Below are positions 1-9,701 of a DNA stretch of 64,000 nucleotides, piece by piece. Under the pieces are notes generated by a model. That model saw only the letters and a list, made by a program, of their open reading frames with translations. It was not told where the DNA came from and made no database searches. Both the position numbers and the translations under genes were made by a program. How positions within the stretch are numbered: the stretch's first letter is position 1; each line of letters starts with the position of its first letter. Source of the stretch: Roseivirga pacifica (GTDB lineage: Bacteria > Bacteroidota > Bacteroidia > Cytophagales > Cyclobacteriaceae). The DNA lies in the NCBI RefSeq assembly GCF_900111145.1, contig NZ_FOIR01000002.1, positions 868,001 through 932,000 of the forward strand, written 5' to 3'.

Positions 1-970
1 AACCATATCGAACGGCTCTGCGCAAGATTCTGCGGACTACGTAACCCGCCTTGTTATTAGATGGGAGCTGACCATCGGCTATTGCAAAAGAAATGGCGCG
101 AATGTGATCCACAATTACGCGAATCGCTATATCCGTTTCTTCTTTGTCTTTATAATTTACACCTGCCTTTTTTGCTATTTTCTCAATAAGCGGAGTAAAC
201 ACATCGGTGTCGTAATTCGAAAGTTTGCCTTGCATGGCCATGCACAAACGCTCGAAGCCCATTCCTGTATCAATGTGCTTAGCAGGCAGATTTTCTAGGC
301 TACCGTCTGCTTTTCTATCGAACTGAATAAATACAAGGTTCCAAATTTCCACCACTTGTGGGTGGTCCATATTCACCAAATCCTTACCCGGTTTCTGAGC
401 AATTTCTTCATCACTTCTTAAGTCGATATGAACTTCAGAACATGGCCCACATGGCCCTGTATCGCCCATTTCCCAGAAGTTATCCTTTTTATCACCATTC
501 AGAATTCTGGCCTCATCAATATGCGATTTCCAAAAGTCGAATGCCTCTTTGTCGAAAGGCACACCATCAGTTTTGTCTCCTTCAAAAACAGTTACATAAA
601 GGCGCTCTTTCGGTAAACCGAAAACCTCAGTAAGTAACTCCCATGACCAACCAATTGCTTCTTGCTTAAAATAATCTCCGAAAGACCAGTTCCCCAGCAT
701 TTCGAACATGGTGTGGTGGTAGGTGTCAATACCTACTTCTTCCAAATCGTTGTGCTTACCAGAAACACGCAAACATTTCTGGCTATTAACGGCTCGTGTG
801 TAGTCTTCCTTTTTATTGCCTAGGAATAAATCTTTAAACTGATTCATTCCCGCATTGGTGAACATCAAGGTTGGGTCATTCTTCAACACCATTGGCGCAG
901 AAGGCACATATTTATGACCTCGTGACTCAAAGAACTCAATAAATTTCGATCTGATTTCTTTTGATTGCAT
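1..970 (-). CDS. alaS: alanyl-tRNA synthetase, N-terminal part (runs off the left edge)
   Basis: Charges tRNA-Ala with alanine in the cytoplasm. Translating the complement from the ATG at 970 gives a protein starting [19 protein letters not shown], followed by the class II catalytic core signatures typical of AlaS ([15 protein letters not shown], then [13 protein letters not shown], then [11 protein letters not shown] and [15 protein letters not shown]). About 323 residues are present. The editing and C-Ala domains lie outside the window. The gene is divergent from the M23 peptidase gene, with about 106 bp between them. The identification is secure because several family motifs appear in the right order. 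The gene is open only because the window ends; no frameshift was seen. Confidence 0.95.
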   Translation of the reverse strand, partial: MQSKEIRSKFIEFFESRGHKYVPSAPMVLKNDPTLMFTNAGMNQFKDLFLGNKKEDYTRAVNSQKCLRVSGKHNDLEEVGIDTYHHTMFEMLGNWSFGDYFKQEAIGWSWELLTEVFGLPKERLYVTVFEGDKTDGVPFDKEAFDFWKSHIDEARILNGDKKDNFWEMGDTGPCGPCSEVHIDLRSDEEIAQKPGKDLVNMDHPQVVEIWNLVFIQFDRKADGSLENLPAKHIDTGMGFERLCMAMQGKLSNYDTDVFTPLIEKIAKKAGVNYKDKEETDIAIRVIVDHIRAISFAIADGQLPSNNKAGYVVRRILRRAVRYG

Positions 971-1001
971 ACGGAACCGTTATCGGTAAAAAACGTTTTA
1001 C

Positions 1002-1018
1002 TAAATTTGTTACATTTG
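1002..1018 (+). promoter_or_regulatory. possible overlapping -7 promoter elements
   Basis: Two Bacteroidota-like -7 sequences, TAAATTTG and TACATTTG, lie back to back upstream of the M23 peptidase gene at 1077. No convincing TTG -33 element was found at the expected spacing, so this is only a weak suggestion. Confidence 0.3.
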
Positions 1019-1076
1019 CCAAGCCCAAAGCTTACGCAAAGGCACAAAATTAGGAGATTTTCAAAAAGGATTCTTA

Positions 1077-2069
1077 ATGAGTAAAATAAAATATTACTAC
1101 GACACAGAGACTTGCAAATACGAGCGTGTAAAGGTCAAAAAACGTGATATTGTTATCAATGCTCTAGGATTCATGTCGCTTTCCTTAGTTTTGGCGGTTG
1201 GCATCATTCTCGTGCTAAGCAAATACTTCGACTCACCAAAGGAAACAGCTCTTCGACAGGAGAACGAAGATTTAAAAGGTTATTACGACCTAATGCAAAG
1301 CCAGCTGGAAAACATGGACCAAATGTTGAAGGTTTTGCAGGAAAAAGACGACAACGTTTATCGCGCCATTTTCGAAGCAGAGCCAATTCCTGAAACCGTT
1401 CGCGAAGCAGGTTCTGGTGGTGCACTCAAATACAAGAACCTACTTGAAAGTGACCTCAGCAATAAAGACCTGGTACTTAACAACCTAACCTCTATCGACA
1501 AACTTAAGAAGCGAATCTACATCCAAACGAAATCGTACGATGAGATTTTAGAGTTAGCAGAAAACAAAGATGAGTTTTACGCTGCCATGCCGGCCATTCA
1601 GCCAGTAGCCAACGAAGAACTGAGAAGGCTAGCATCGGGCTACGGTATGAGAACCGACCCTATTCTTAAGGTAAAGAAAATGCACTACGGTACCGATTTT
1701 TCTGCAGAGCAAGGCACGCCAATATACGCAACTGCAGATGGCACCATTACCTACACCAGAAAGTCTCAAACCGGTTACGGTTGGCACATCAAAATCAACC
1801 ATGGCTACGGTTTTGAAACACTGTATGGTCACATGAGTAAGTTTGCCGTAAGGTCTGGACAGAAAGTAAAACGTGGTCAAATCATAGGTTATGTTGGAAA
1901 CTCTGGAAAATCTACCGCCCCACACCTTCACTATGAGGTGCACGTAAACGGAATTGCCAAAAATCCCGTTTATTACTTCTACCAAGACCTAGATGCCAAT
2001 GAATTCGATGAAATCTTAAGACTTTCATCTATCGAAAACCAATCACTTGGTTCATACTCAAACCGATAA
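1077..2069 (+). CDS. M23 family metallopeptidase, membrane-anchored
   Basis: Probable cell-wall endopeptidase or a regulator of one, acting in the periplasm. The 330-residue protein has a short basic cytoplasmic start, one transmembrane segment (about residues 25-47) and a coiled-coil-like stretch (about 58-90). A C-terminal LytM/M23 domain follows (about 190-295). The zinc-site motifs are intact: HYGTD with His203 and Asp207, and HLH with His283 and His285, so it is probably catalytically active rather than a degenerate EnvC/NlpD-type activator. It is divergent from alaS and followed 77 bp later by a MerR-like regulator. The pairing of an M23 gene with a MerR gene next to alaS suggests a house-keeping cluster, but the substrate cannot be read from sequence. 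Confidence 0.9.
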   Translation: MSKIKYYYDTETCKYERVKVKKRDIVINALGFMSLSLVLAVGIILVLSKYFDSPKETALRQENEDLKGYYDLMQSQLENMDQMLKVLQEKDDNVYRAIFEAEPIPETVREAGSGGALKYKNLLESDLSNKDLVLNNLTSIDKLKKRIYIQTKSYDEILELAENKDEFYAAMPAIQPVANEELRRLASGYGMRTDPILKVKKMHYGTDFSAEQGTPIYATADGTITYTRKSQTGYGWHIKINHGYGFETLYGHMSKFAVRSGQKVKRGQIIGYVGNSGKSTAPHLHYEVHVNGIAKNPVYYFYQDLDANEFDEILRLSSIENQSLGSYSNR

Positions 2070-2146
2070 TCTAGCGTTTTAACCTTCGAAGTAATTAACA
2101 AAAAAGTTTAAAGTAACTCTTTCAGTATTTTTTATAACTTGCTGAT

Positions 2147-2485
2147 ATGCCGTACAAAGAGAAACCCATTGTAAAGAAATATTTCACCATTGGTGAAGTA
2201 GCAAAAGACCTTGGGGTAGCTACATCTCTCATTCGATTTTGGGAATCGCAATTCGACTTTATTCGTCCAAAAAAGAATGCTAAAGGCAACCGTAAATTCA
2301 CACAAGACGATCTCAAAAAGCTCCGCTTAGTTTACCATTTGGTAAAAGAAAAGGGTTATACCCTGAGTGGCGCTTACGAACACATCAAGAACAGTAAAGA
2401 AAGTATTGACGACAAAGCAGAGATGGTCAACTCTTTAAAGAACATTCGTGCATTCTTTGAAGAGATGAAAAACAACCTGCCATGA
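2147..2485 (+). CDS. MerR family transcriptional regulator (small)
   Basis: A 112-residue predicted DNA-binding protein. An N-terminal MerR winged helix is visible (YFTIGEVAKDLGVATSLIRFWE, about residues 11-35; the wing has RKFTQDDLKKLRLVYHLV). After it comes only a short helical tail and no effector-binding domain. The stop overlaps the dprA start by 4 nt (ATGA), so the two genes are very likely co-transcribed and translationally coupled. Its target is unknown. Small MerR proteins of this kind in Bacteroidota are often annotated simply as MerR, and no ligand cysteines are present. Confidence 0.88.
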   Translation: MPYKEKPIVKKYFTIGEVAKDLGVATSLIRFWESQFDFIRPKKNAKGNRKFTQDDLKKLRLVYHLVKEKGYTLSGAYEHIKNSKESIDDKAEMVNSLKNIRAFFEEMKNNLP

Positions 2486-3588
2486 CAGAAGAGAAGCGTT
2501 ACCAGATAGCGCTCTCATTGGTTCCCAAAATAGGCCCAGTACTCTCAAAGCAGTTGATCAATTACTTTGGTTCTGCCGAAACCATTTTTAAAACTACCAA
2601 GGGCAAACTATCCAAAGTACCGGGACTCGGTGAAAAGCTAGCTTCCGCTCTTAGTAATCAAACCACAATTTTCGAGGCAACCGACAAGGTAATAGCTGAC
2701 TCTGAAAAGCGCCAAATAGCGATTCATTTTTATAAAGACGCCTCCTACCCTAAGCGTTTATTGCGCGTGAATGACGCTCCTATTATTCTTTATTCTAAGG
2801 GAAACACCCAGCTGAATGCAGAAAAGATCATTGGCATTGTTGGTACCCGAAAAGCTACACAGTATGGCAGCCATTGCACCGAACAAATTGTGGCCGATGC
2901 CAAAGCTTCTGATGTTACCATTGTTTCAGGCTTGGCTTATGGCATAGATGTTAAGGCGCATAGGGCCGCTTTGCAAAGCGACCTACCCACTTTAGGCGTG
3001 TTAGCTTGCGGCTTAGATCACGTTTACCCAACTGCACATAAAAACACAGCATTCGACATGCAACAAAATGGTGGTTTGGTAAGCGAATACCCCGTGGGTA
3101 CCAAAGCAGACGCAAGGTTCTTCCCTGCGCGTAACAGAATTATCGCGGCACTTTCCGATGCATTGATAGTAGTAGAAGCAGCCAAAAAAGGCGGTGCTTT
3201 AATTAGTGCCAACATAGCTCATAGTTACGATAAAGCCGTTTTTGCCGTACCAGGAGAGCTCGGCAAAACCTATTCTGAAGGTTGTAACCAACTCATTCAA
3301 TCACTAAAGGCACGCATTTACACTTGCTTTAACGATGTGATTGAGGAACTGAACTGGGACCTTCAGGAAGAATCGAAAGCACGAGACCTTAAAAAGCAAC
3401 TGGCTGAATTAGAAGGCCAAGAACTGAAAGTGGTTGAGATACTTTTAGAGAATAATAAGGAATTAGCCATTGATGATTTAAGCTGGCAGAGCCAGATTCC
3501 ATTATCGCAGCTAGCTTCGGTACTATTACAGCTAGAATTCAAAGGCTTAGTGAAGCCATTCCCAGGTAAAAAATATAGGTTGGGCTAA
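2482..3588 (+). CDS. dprA: DNA-processing protein DprA
   Basis: Binds incoming single-stranded DNA during natural transformation and loads RecA onto it, in the cytoplasm. The 368-residue protein has an N-terminal helix-hairpin-helix-like region (PKIGPVLSKQL... VPGLGEKLA). The Rossmann-like DNA_processg_A core includes IVGTRKATQYG, VSGLAYGIDVKAH and FPARNRIIAALSD. A C-terminal winged-helix domain (about residues 300-368) ends with LEFKGLVKPFPGKKYRLG. This is the usual full-length three-part architecture. It overlaps the upstream MerR gene by 4 nt. DprA alone does not show that the organism is competent. Confidence 0.95.
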   Translation: MTEEKRYQIALSLVPKIGPVLSKQLINYFGSAETIFKTTKGKLSKVPGLGEKLASALSNQTTIFEATDKVIADSEKRQIAIHFYKDASYPKRLLRVNDAPIILYSKGNTQLNAEKIIGIVGTRKATQYGSHCTEQIVADAKASDVTIVSGLAYGIDVKAHRAALQSDLPTLGVLACGLDHVYPTAHKNTAFDMQQNGGLVSEYPVGTKADARFFPARNRIIAALSDALIVVEAAKKGGALISANIAHSYDKAVFAVPGELGKTYSEGCNQLIQSLKARIYTCFNDVIEELNWDLQEESKARDLKKQLAELEGQELKVVEILLENNKELAIDDLSWQSQIPLSQLASVLLQLEFKGLVKPFPGKKYRLG

Positions 3589-3624
3589 GGCTGTTTCTCT
3601 GAATGGCTTTTAACCATAACCATT

Positions 3625-3697
3625 GGCAATGTCCTTAAAGGCACACCCTGATTCCCCCAAAACAAGCTAGCTAACCATCTTCTGTCTCTACAGGACA
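3625..3697. repeat. degraded intergenic repeat, copy upstream of the tricorn-like gene
   Basis: The segment begins GGCAATGTCCTTAAAGGCACA and ends with the near-palindrome TGTCTCTACAGGACA (3683-3697). The same two blocks, in the same order and with nearly the same spacing (58 versus 57 nt), recur at 7218-7289. They are more intact there, with a perfect palindrome. It looks like a decayed member of a dispersed palindromic repeat family. The rest of the 3589-3821 gap shows no gene. Confidence 0.55.
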
Positions 3698-3821
3698 AAA
3701 TGAACCTCATAAACATATCCTTGTGAAAAGCATAGCATAAATGCCACTCCATCAACTAAAACGAAACTTTGCCGCATAATTGATTAGCTTAGGGTTTTAT
3801 CACCGCATAAAACTCAACAAC

Positions 3822-6800
3822 ATGCAATTAAATTCGAGAACATGGCTATGGTGCATGGCGCTGCTTTTCGCAGGAATCACCGTCCAAGGCCAAGAAACCC
3901 GCTTATTGAGACAACCTTCAATGAGCAGTCAAAACATTGTTTTTACTTATGGTGCCGATGTATGGATAGCAGACCTTGATGGCTCCAACGTAAAGCGCAT
4001 CACAAGTACTCCGGCAATTGAAAGCAACCCTCACCTTTCTCCAGACGGTCAATGGATTGCTTTTTCATCCAATCGTTCGGGCAACACCGCGGTATATGTA
4101 GTTTCTAAAGAGGGCGGAATGCCTACCCGCCTAACTTGGGAGCCCTCTGCCGCTACCGTGCGCGGCTGGTCTCCAGATGGAAAAACCGTTCTTTACGGTT
4201 CAGCCAGAGGCACAGCACCAACCGGCTACGACAGGTTATGGACTGTTCCGGCCAACGGAGGTCCTTCTACCCTACTTTCCGCGCAATGGGGCTACGATGG
4301 CTCATTTTCTCCAAATGCCAGAATGATTGCATTGGATAAAATGGATAGATGGGATGTGGAATGGCGCGCCTACCGAGGCGGACAAAACACACCACTAATC
4401 ATTCTGAACCTTAGAAACCAATCGGAGGAATTAATACCGAATGAAAATCGTACGACAGACATTCAACCAACTTGGTTGGGCGACAAGGTCTACTTTTTAT
4501 CAGACCGAGATTGGACGATGAATGTGTGGGCATACGATACCCGATCAAAAGCGCTGGAACAAATTACTTCTTTTGAAAAAACTGATGTAAAGTGGCTAGG
4601 TAAAGGAAACGGTCAATTGATTCTAGAGCAAGATGGCTACATTCATATTCTGAACCCGCAAACCAAAGCACTCACAAAAGTGAGCATTGAAATCAAAGGC
4701 GACTTCCCTTGGGCTGAAACGCAATGGGAAGATGTTTCAAATAGAGCAAGTAGCATTTCACTTTCGGCCACGGGTAAAAGAGCCTTAATGGAAGCTAGGG
4801 GCGAAATTTTTACAGTACCAGTAGAACATGGCGATGCCAGAAACATAACACAAAGCTCTGGAACAGCGGATAGAAGACCGATTTGGTCACCAAATGGCGA
4901 TGAAATCGCTTGGTTTTCTGATGAAGGAGGTGACAAATACAGACTGTTCATCACCAAGCAAGACGGGCTTTCTGACAAGCGCAGTTATGATATTGGCGAA
5001 TCGAAACTCGGTTGGGAGCCAACTTGGTCACCTGATGGTAAAATGATCGCTTTTGTAGATGATGATGTGCGCATTCGTGTACTTAATCTTGAAACAGGCG
5101 CTATTCAAACCGCAGATATTGGAGGCACCAACCTAGAGCGCGGCAACAATGGCATTGTTTGGTCACCAGACTCTAAGATGCTGGCCTATTCTAAAACTGC
5201 TCCGAATAACTTCAGGCGCATTATGATCTGGGATAGCGAAACTAACACTGTGAATCAGCTTACAAATGACATGGCCGATGCTTTCGCGCCAGCATGGGAC
5301 GCAGATAAAAAGCACTTTTACTTTTTGGCGAGTACAGATGTAGCATTAGGTACAGGCTGGGCCAACACAAGTGCTATGACGGCCGACCCTAGCTATGCCG
5401 CTTATGTTGTGGTATTACAGGAAGGTGTGGACTCTCCATTTATTCCGCGCAGCGATGAAGAAGAGGCGAAAGAGGAACCAAAAGAAACCGAGGAGAAGGA
5501 AGAAAAGCCTGATAAAAAGGAAGAAAAACAAGGGGACAAAGTCGATGACAAAGACAAAGGTATTTCTATTGATTATGAAGGAATTGATAGAAGAACCATA
5601 GCCCTGCCATTACCTACTGGAAATTACGTAACAACAGCTGCCGGACCTGCTGGCTCAGTTTTTATAGCACAAAGACCTGCTGGAAGCTTCAGCATTACGC
5701 TAAAGAAGTTTTCGCTGAAAGACAGAGAGGCGAAGGACTATCTGGAAAATGTACGTCAGTTCAGTATCTCTCCTGATGGCAAACAGTTATTAGCGCAGGT
5801 TGGACCACGTTGGCAGGTTTCTAGCACTGGTGCACCAAGTGGTAAAGGTGGAAAAACCGTTCGGGTAGATTTAAAAATGAAGTTAAACAGGCTGGAAGAA
5901 TGGCAGCAGATTTTTAAAGAAGCTTGGAGGTATGAGCGCGACTATTTCTACGATCCAAACATGCATGGCAGAGATTGGAGTGTGGTTTATGAACGTTATG
6001 CGCCTTTAGTACCTCACGTTCGCCACAGGGCAGACTTGAACTACGTTCTCGATATGGTGAACGGAGAGCTATCGGTTGGCCATAGCTTTGTAGGTGGTGG
6101 CGATTACCCAAGTGTAGACCGCTCGCAAATGGGTCTATTGGGCGCTGACCTAAAGCTTGATAAGAACAGGTGGCAAATCGGCAGAATTTTCACAACAGAA
6201 AGCTGGAACCCTAACCTTACAAGTCCGCTCGATAGACCGGGACTAAAGGTAAAAGAAGGGCACTACTTGGTAGGAATAAACGGTAAGGAGATTACCGGAG
6301 TGCAAGACCCTTATCAGTTTTTAGATGGAACAGCTGGCGTACAGACCGTACTGCACATAAACGACAAACCAGAGTTCGAAGGAAGTTGGAAAGAGGTTGT
6401 AGAACCTATTCGCAGCGAATACGCCCTACGCCAACGTGCTTGGGTAGAAGACAACAGGCGTAAAGTTGAAGAGCTTTCCGATGGTAGACTTGCTTACATT
6501 TGGGTTCCTAATACCAGTGGTGGCGGCTACGTATCATTCAACCGCTACTTCTTTTCTCAGCAAGATAAAGAAGGTGCTGTAATTGACGAACGCTTTAATG
6601 GTGGTGGCCTTCTTGATGATTACATGGTTGATTTAATGACCCGCTCAGTACGTGCAGGGTTGACCAATGAAGTGCCGAATGGCAAACCATTCACCTTACC
6701 TGCAGGTATTTTAGGGCCAAAAGCACTATTGATCAACGAACTAGCTGGTTCTGGTGGCGACTTCTTTCCATGGGTGTTCCGCCAGCAGCAAGCAGGCCCA

Positions 6801-7100
6801 TTGATTGGTGCTAGAACTTGGGGCGGTTTGGTTAAGTCTTCAACGCACTACCGCATGGTTGATGGTGGTTCACTTACCGCACCAGACAACGCAGTTTTCG
6901 ACCCGATTAACAACAAATTTGTAGCGGAAAACGAAGGTGTACCGGCAGATATAGCGGTAAGACAAGACGCCAAAGCTTTAAGCGAAAGCCGAGATCCTCA
7001 GCTAGAGAGGGCCGTACAAGAAGTGCTGAAGATGTTGGAAGCCAACCCTCCTAAAAAAGTGGTTGTACCTCCATATAATACACCTGCTAAAAAGAATTAA
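3822..7100 (+). CDS. tricorn-like secreted protease (S41 family)
   Basis: Large exported peptidase, probably degrading oligopeptides in the periplasm. I chose the ATG at 3822 over the one at 3780 because it gives a clean signal peptide (MQLNSRTWLWCMALLFAG, cleaved near VQGQ) in a 1092-residue protein. The N-terminal half holds beta-propeller repeats with TolB/WD40-like motifs (repeated SPDG and SPNG turns). An acidic and lysine-rich linker follows (about residues 545-585). Then come the tricorn C1 region, a PDZ-like segment and an S41 domain. The catalytic elements are present: Gly-His-Ser with His754 and Ser755, and the nucleophile motif SGGD with Ser977. A terminator follows. It stands alone between two degraded repeat elements, and no partner gene is adjacent. 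Confidence 0.92.
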   Translation: MQLNSRTWLWCMALLFAGITVQGQETRLLRQPSMSSQNIVFTYGADVWIADLDGSNVKRITSTPAIESNPHLSPDGQWIAFSSNRSGNTAVYVVSKEGGMPTRLTWEPSAATVRGWSPDGKTVLYGSARGTAPTGYDRLWTVPANGGPSTLLSAQWGYDGSFSPNARMIALDKMDRWDVEWRAYRGGQNTPLIILNLRNQSEELIPNENRTTDIQPTWLGDKVYFLSDRDWTMNVWAYDTRSKALEQITSFEKTDVKWLGKGNGQLILEQDGYIHILNPQTKALTKVSIEIKGDFPWAETQWEDVSNRASSISLSATGKRALMEARGEIFTVPVEHGDARNITQSSGTADRRPIWSPNGDEIAWFSDEGGDKYRLFITKQDGLSDKRSYDIGESKLGWEPTWSPDGKMIAFVDDDVRIRVLNLETGAIQTADIGGTNLERGNNGIVWSPDSKMLAYSKTAPNNFRRIMIWDSETNTVNQLTNDMADAFAPAWDADKKHFYFLASTDVALGTGWANTSAMTADPSYAAYVVVLQEGVDSPFIPRSDEEEAKEEPKETEEKEEKPDKKEEKQGDKVDDKDKGISIDYEGIDRRTIALPLPTGNYVTTAAGPAGSVFIAQRPAGSFSITLKKFSLKDREAKDYLENVRQFSISPDGKQLLAQVGPRWQVSSTGAPSGKGGKTVRVDLKMKLNRLEEWQQIFKEAWRYERDYFYDPNMHGRDWSVVYERYAPLVPHVRHRADLNYVLDMVNGELSVGHSFVGGGDYPSVDRSQMGLLGADLKLDKNRWQIGRIFTTESWNPNLTSPLDRPGLKVKEGHYLVGINGKEITGVQDPYQFLDGTAGVQTVLHINDKPEFEGSWKEVVEPIRSEYALRQRAWVEDNRRKVEELSDGRLAYIWVPNTSGGGYVSFNRYFFSQQDKEGAVIDERFNGGGLLDDYMVDLMTRSVRAGLTNEVPNGKPFTLPAGILGPKALLINELAGSGGDFFPWVFRQQQAGPLIGARTWGGLVKSSTHYRMVDGGSLTAPDNAVFDPINNKFVAENEGVPADIAVRQDAKALSESRDPQLERAVQEVLKMLEANPPKKVVVPPYNTPAKKN

Positions 7101-7125
7101 GCATACTTAGCGCAAATGAAAAAGG

Positions 7126-7156
7126 CACCTTTCGAGTTTCCGAAGGTGTTTTTTTA
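7126..7156 (+). terminator. intrinsic terminator of the tricorn-like gene
   Basis: Stem CACCTT...AAGGTG, extended by inner TCG/CGA pairing, followed directly by a run of seven or more T, 25 bp after the stop codon. Confidence 0.85.
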
Positions 7157-7173
7157 TATGCTTGATATCCATA

Positions 7174-7334
7174 TCACGAGCGAGACGCTCGCGATAGTGA
7201 CTTTAGGCACCGAACATGGCAATGTACCTAAAGGCACATCGAATCTCCTCACAAACAAATACCTACCCAGCCTTTGTCCCTACGGGACATCTAATCTTAG
7301 ATGATAATGGCACGAGCGAGACGCTGGCGCTAGC
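7174..7334. repeat. cluster of intergenic palindromic repeats downstream of the tricorn-like gene
   Basis: Three units are packed in 160 bp. A hairpin TCACGAGCGAGACGCTCG... closes with GTGA (7174-7200). A block (7218-7289) matches the one at 3625 and carries the perfect palindrome TGTCCCTACGGGACA (7275-7289). A second, slightly decayed copy of the first hairpin (CACGAGCGAGACGCT) starts at 7310. No ORF of quality lies here. It resembles REP-like or small non-autonomous mobile sequences. Confidence 0.6.
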
Positions 7335-7373
7335 AGGGCACACTCGCACTAGACTATTACCATTATTTAATGG

Positions 7374-9587
7374 CTAAAAATTCAACCAATAGGTCATTTT
7401 GAAAACGAGGGAGCGGGATTTAGGGCCACCAAAGTCGATAAAGCCATCTTCATCTGTGGCCAAATAGTTATCGGTGTACACCAAATAAATATCAGAAACT
7501 GGAGCAAAACGCCATTGGAGCCTAGAGTTGATGTTTACATTTTCAATCTGGCTATTGTACTGCACAAAGGTGGTCCAAAATAGTTTTTTGGTAAAAGTAA
7601 AATCAAAACGAGGCCCAATCAGTAACAGGTTAGCATCTGCATAAGGATCTGGTAGACGGATGCGATTGTAAGCAAAATCGATACTCGTAAAGCCAAATGG
7701 CTGATATCGCCAGGTTACGCTTCCTTCAAGGTTTACTCGCGTTCCATTAAAGTACTCTCCCGACCTTGTGCTCAGCTCAAAAAACACGGGCTTTCGCTGG
7801 TCCGACTGAAAACTGGCAATCACCAAATTTGTGGTATAATCAGAATCGCTTGGCAGTTCAAATCCTCCAGAACCACTAGGGTCAAATCCATTAAAAAGAT
7901 AGGTATACTGTCTTCTTAAGCGCAAGCTGAACTCTGAAGAGCTCTTCCATTTTATGTTATAAAGCAGGTTAACATCCCAATCTAAAAAACCATATTGATC
8001 ATTACCTACCATGTCAATATCAAAGCCTGGACCATGACTTTGCACTCCACCTTTTTTCGGGAAAAAGCTTCGTTGAATAGTTGAAGACAATTGTTGAATA
8101 TCGGTACGTCTAACAAAACCTACTTCTGGGTTGTAATTCTCCCCTACTGCCTGGCCTGAAATACGGTAAGACCACTTGGGTACATCATAATTCAGTTCAA
8201 ACCCAGAAGCATAGGCCTTCTCTGGCTTATTCTCATCAAAAGATTTATGGAAGAAGAGCTTCCCTGTCCAAATATTATCGGCCGATGCCAAATTGTAATC
8301 GGCACCAATTGTTCTGTTCCATTCTGCATAATCAACCGTGTTAAAGTCAGCAGGATCGTTAAATGTTTGCTTGTTCACCATTAGAAAAGAAATATTCGAA
8401 CGCGCAAACACCTTCTGTTGCACTGAAAGCACCGAGAAATTGTAGGAAGGCAAACCCACAGCATCATCGGCACCAGCTTGCATGGAAAGCAGTCCGAGCC
8501 TCAGATTATCATTGAGTTTACCACTTAACCTTGCTCCAAATGGAATTGGGGTTTGAATATTTTGTCCGGTACTCTCATCGCGTGCAATTCCTATTCTTCT
8601 ACTAAAAAACGGGCGGGTTCCTCTGTTACCATAGTTGGCAAACAGGTCAGCATTCTCTAAAAAGAACTGTCTTCTCTCCGGGAAGAATATCTCGAAACGA
8701 TCTAGATTCGTCACCTGTTGATCTACTTCTACTTGCGAGAAATCTGGGTTAACAGTCAAGTCTAGGTTAAGGCCAGGGGTAACCGCATATTTCATATCAA
8801 AACCAGCATTAAAATCGGTTTCGCCATCTTCCCCATCCTCAAAGTTCCTTTGGGCACTGGCCGCTACATAGGGAATAAATGAGATGTTCGAGCCAGGCTT
8901 TTCCGTTGGTTTGTCCCAAGCCATTTTCTTCATGGTGGCGAGGTTTACAATGGAGAAATTTCGTGAAATGGGTGCCCAAGTGGAGCGCTCTGTATATTCA
9001 GAATCTATTCGGTAAAAATTGATATTCCATTCGGTCTGGCCTTCATTAAACCGAAGTGTTTTAAATGGAATAGCCATTTCTGCAATCCAGTAACCGTCAT
9101 ATTGCTTAGCCTCACCCTTCCATTTATTGTCCCAATCGAGACTAAATGCGCCATCGCCACTCCCTCCATTAGCAATAAGGCCTTCCCTTCGAACACCAAA
9201 AGGGTTTATACCGAAAAGTGTAGCATTTGTATTATCCTGAAATGGATCGAAAAGCACCGAAAAAGAGTCATTCGCCTCTCCCCTAAAGTCCCTCCTTAGC
9301 GAGGGCGTTATGTAATCCCTATCATTATCAAGGTTGTACATAATACCCGACACGTAAATGTATTGGTCATCATACAGAATTCGGGCAACAGTTTGCGCCT
9401 GTGCATAAGAGGAATCGTAAGGAAAGTATTGCTTAAAAAAATCGGCAGAGTCAGCGAGCTGCCATGCTGCTTCATCCAGCACGCCATCAAGCTTTATTGG
9501 CCCCGTTGTTCTTCTCAACTCTATATCTTGCCCCATAGCAGTAGCAGCCCACAAAGTGAGTAGTAAAAAATGAATAATTCGGTACAT
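7374..9587 (-). CDS. DUF5916 domain protein with CBM9-like N-terminus, predicted outer membrane
   Basis: Secreted or outer-membrane protein of 737 residues, function not established. It starts with a signal peptide (MYRIIHFLLLTLWAATAMGQ). A carbohydrate-binding module 9-like domain (about residues 25-220) has the typical opening ...KLDGVLDEAAWQ and a DSFSVLFDP strand. The long C-terminal part (about 230-737) is rich in alternating aromatic and polar strands and ends in Phe (MTYWLNF), as expected for a beta-barrel. The motif EVDQQVTNLDRFEIFFPERR, followed by QFFLENADLF, is characteristic of the DUF5916 family. The gene is monocistronic and convergent with the tricorn-like gene. CBM9 suggests glycan binding, but no substrate can be named. 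Confidence 0.88.
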   Translation of the reverse strand: MYRIIHFLLLTLWAATAMGQDIELRRTTGPIKLDGVLDEAAWQLADSADFFKQYFPYDSSYAQAQTVARILYDDQYIYVSGIMYNLDNDRDYITPSLRRDFRGEANDSFSVLFDPFQDNTNATLFGINPFGVRREGLIANGGSGDGAFSLDWDNKWKGEAKQYDGYWIAEMAIPFKTLRFNEGQTEWNINFYRIDSEYTERSTWAPISRNFSIVNLATMKKMAWDKPTEKPGSNISFIPYVAASAQRNFEDGEDGETDFNAGFDMKYAVTPGLNLDLTVNPDFSQVEVDQQVTNLDRFEIFFPERRQFFLENADLFANYGNRGTRPFFSRRIGIARDESTGQNIQTPIPFGARLSGKLNDNLRLGLLSMQAGADDAVGLPSYNFSVLSVQQKVFARSNISFLMVNKQTFNDPADFNTVDYAEWNRTIGADYNLASADNIWTGKLFFHKSFDENKPEKAYASGFELNYDVPKWSYRISGQAVGENYNPEVGFVRRTDIQQLSSTIQRSFFPKKGGVQSHGPGFDIDMVGNDQYGFLDWDVNLLYNIKWKSSSEFSLRLRRQYTYLFNGFDPSGSGGFELPSDSDYTTNLVIASFQSDQRKPVFFELSTRSGEYFNGTRVNLEGSVTWRYQPFGFTSIDFAYNRIRLPDPYADANLLLIGPRFDFTFTKKLFWTTFVQYNSQIENVNINSRLQWRFAPVSDIYLVYTDNYLATDEDGFIDFGGPKSRSLVFKMTYWLNF

Positions 9588-9668
9588 AGTGTAAAACTAA
9601 AACATAGTTTCACTCTAGCACTTTCATTTACACTAATGGATTTAAACAGTAATTTATATTGCTGCTCA

Positions 9669-9700
9669 CGCACTTACACCATAAAAATTACGTGTAAGCG
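9669..9700. other. hairpin between the HdeD-like and DUF5916 genes
   Basis: Arms CTTACAC and GTGTAAG with short flanking CG pairs, just after the stop of the HdeD-like gene. There is no T-run on either strand, so it is a weak terminator at best. Confidence 0.35.
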
Positions 9701-9701
9701 G

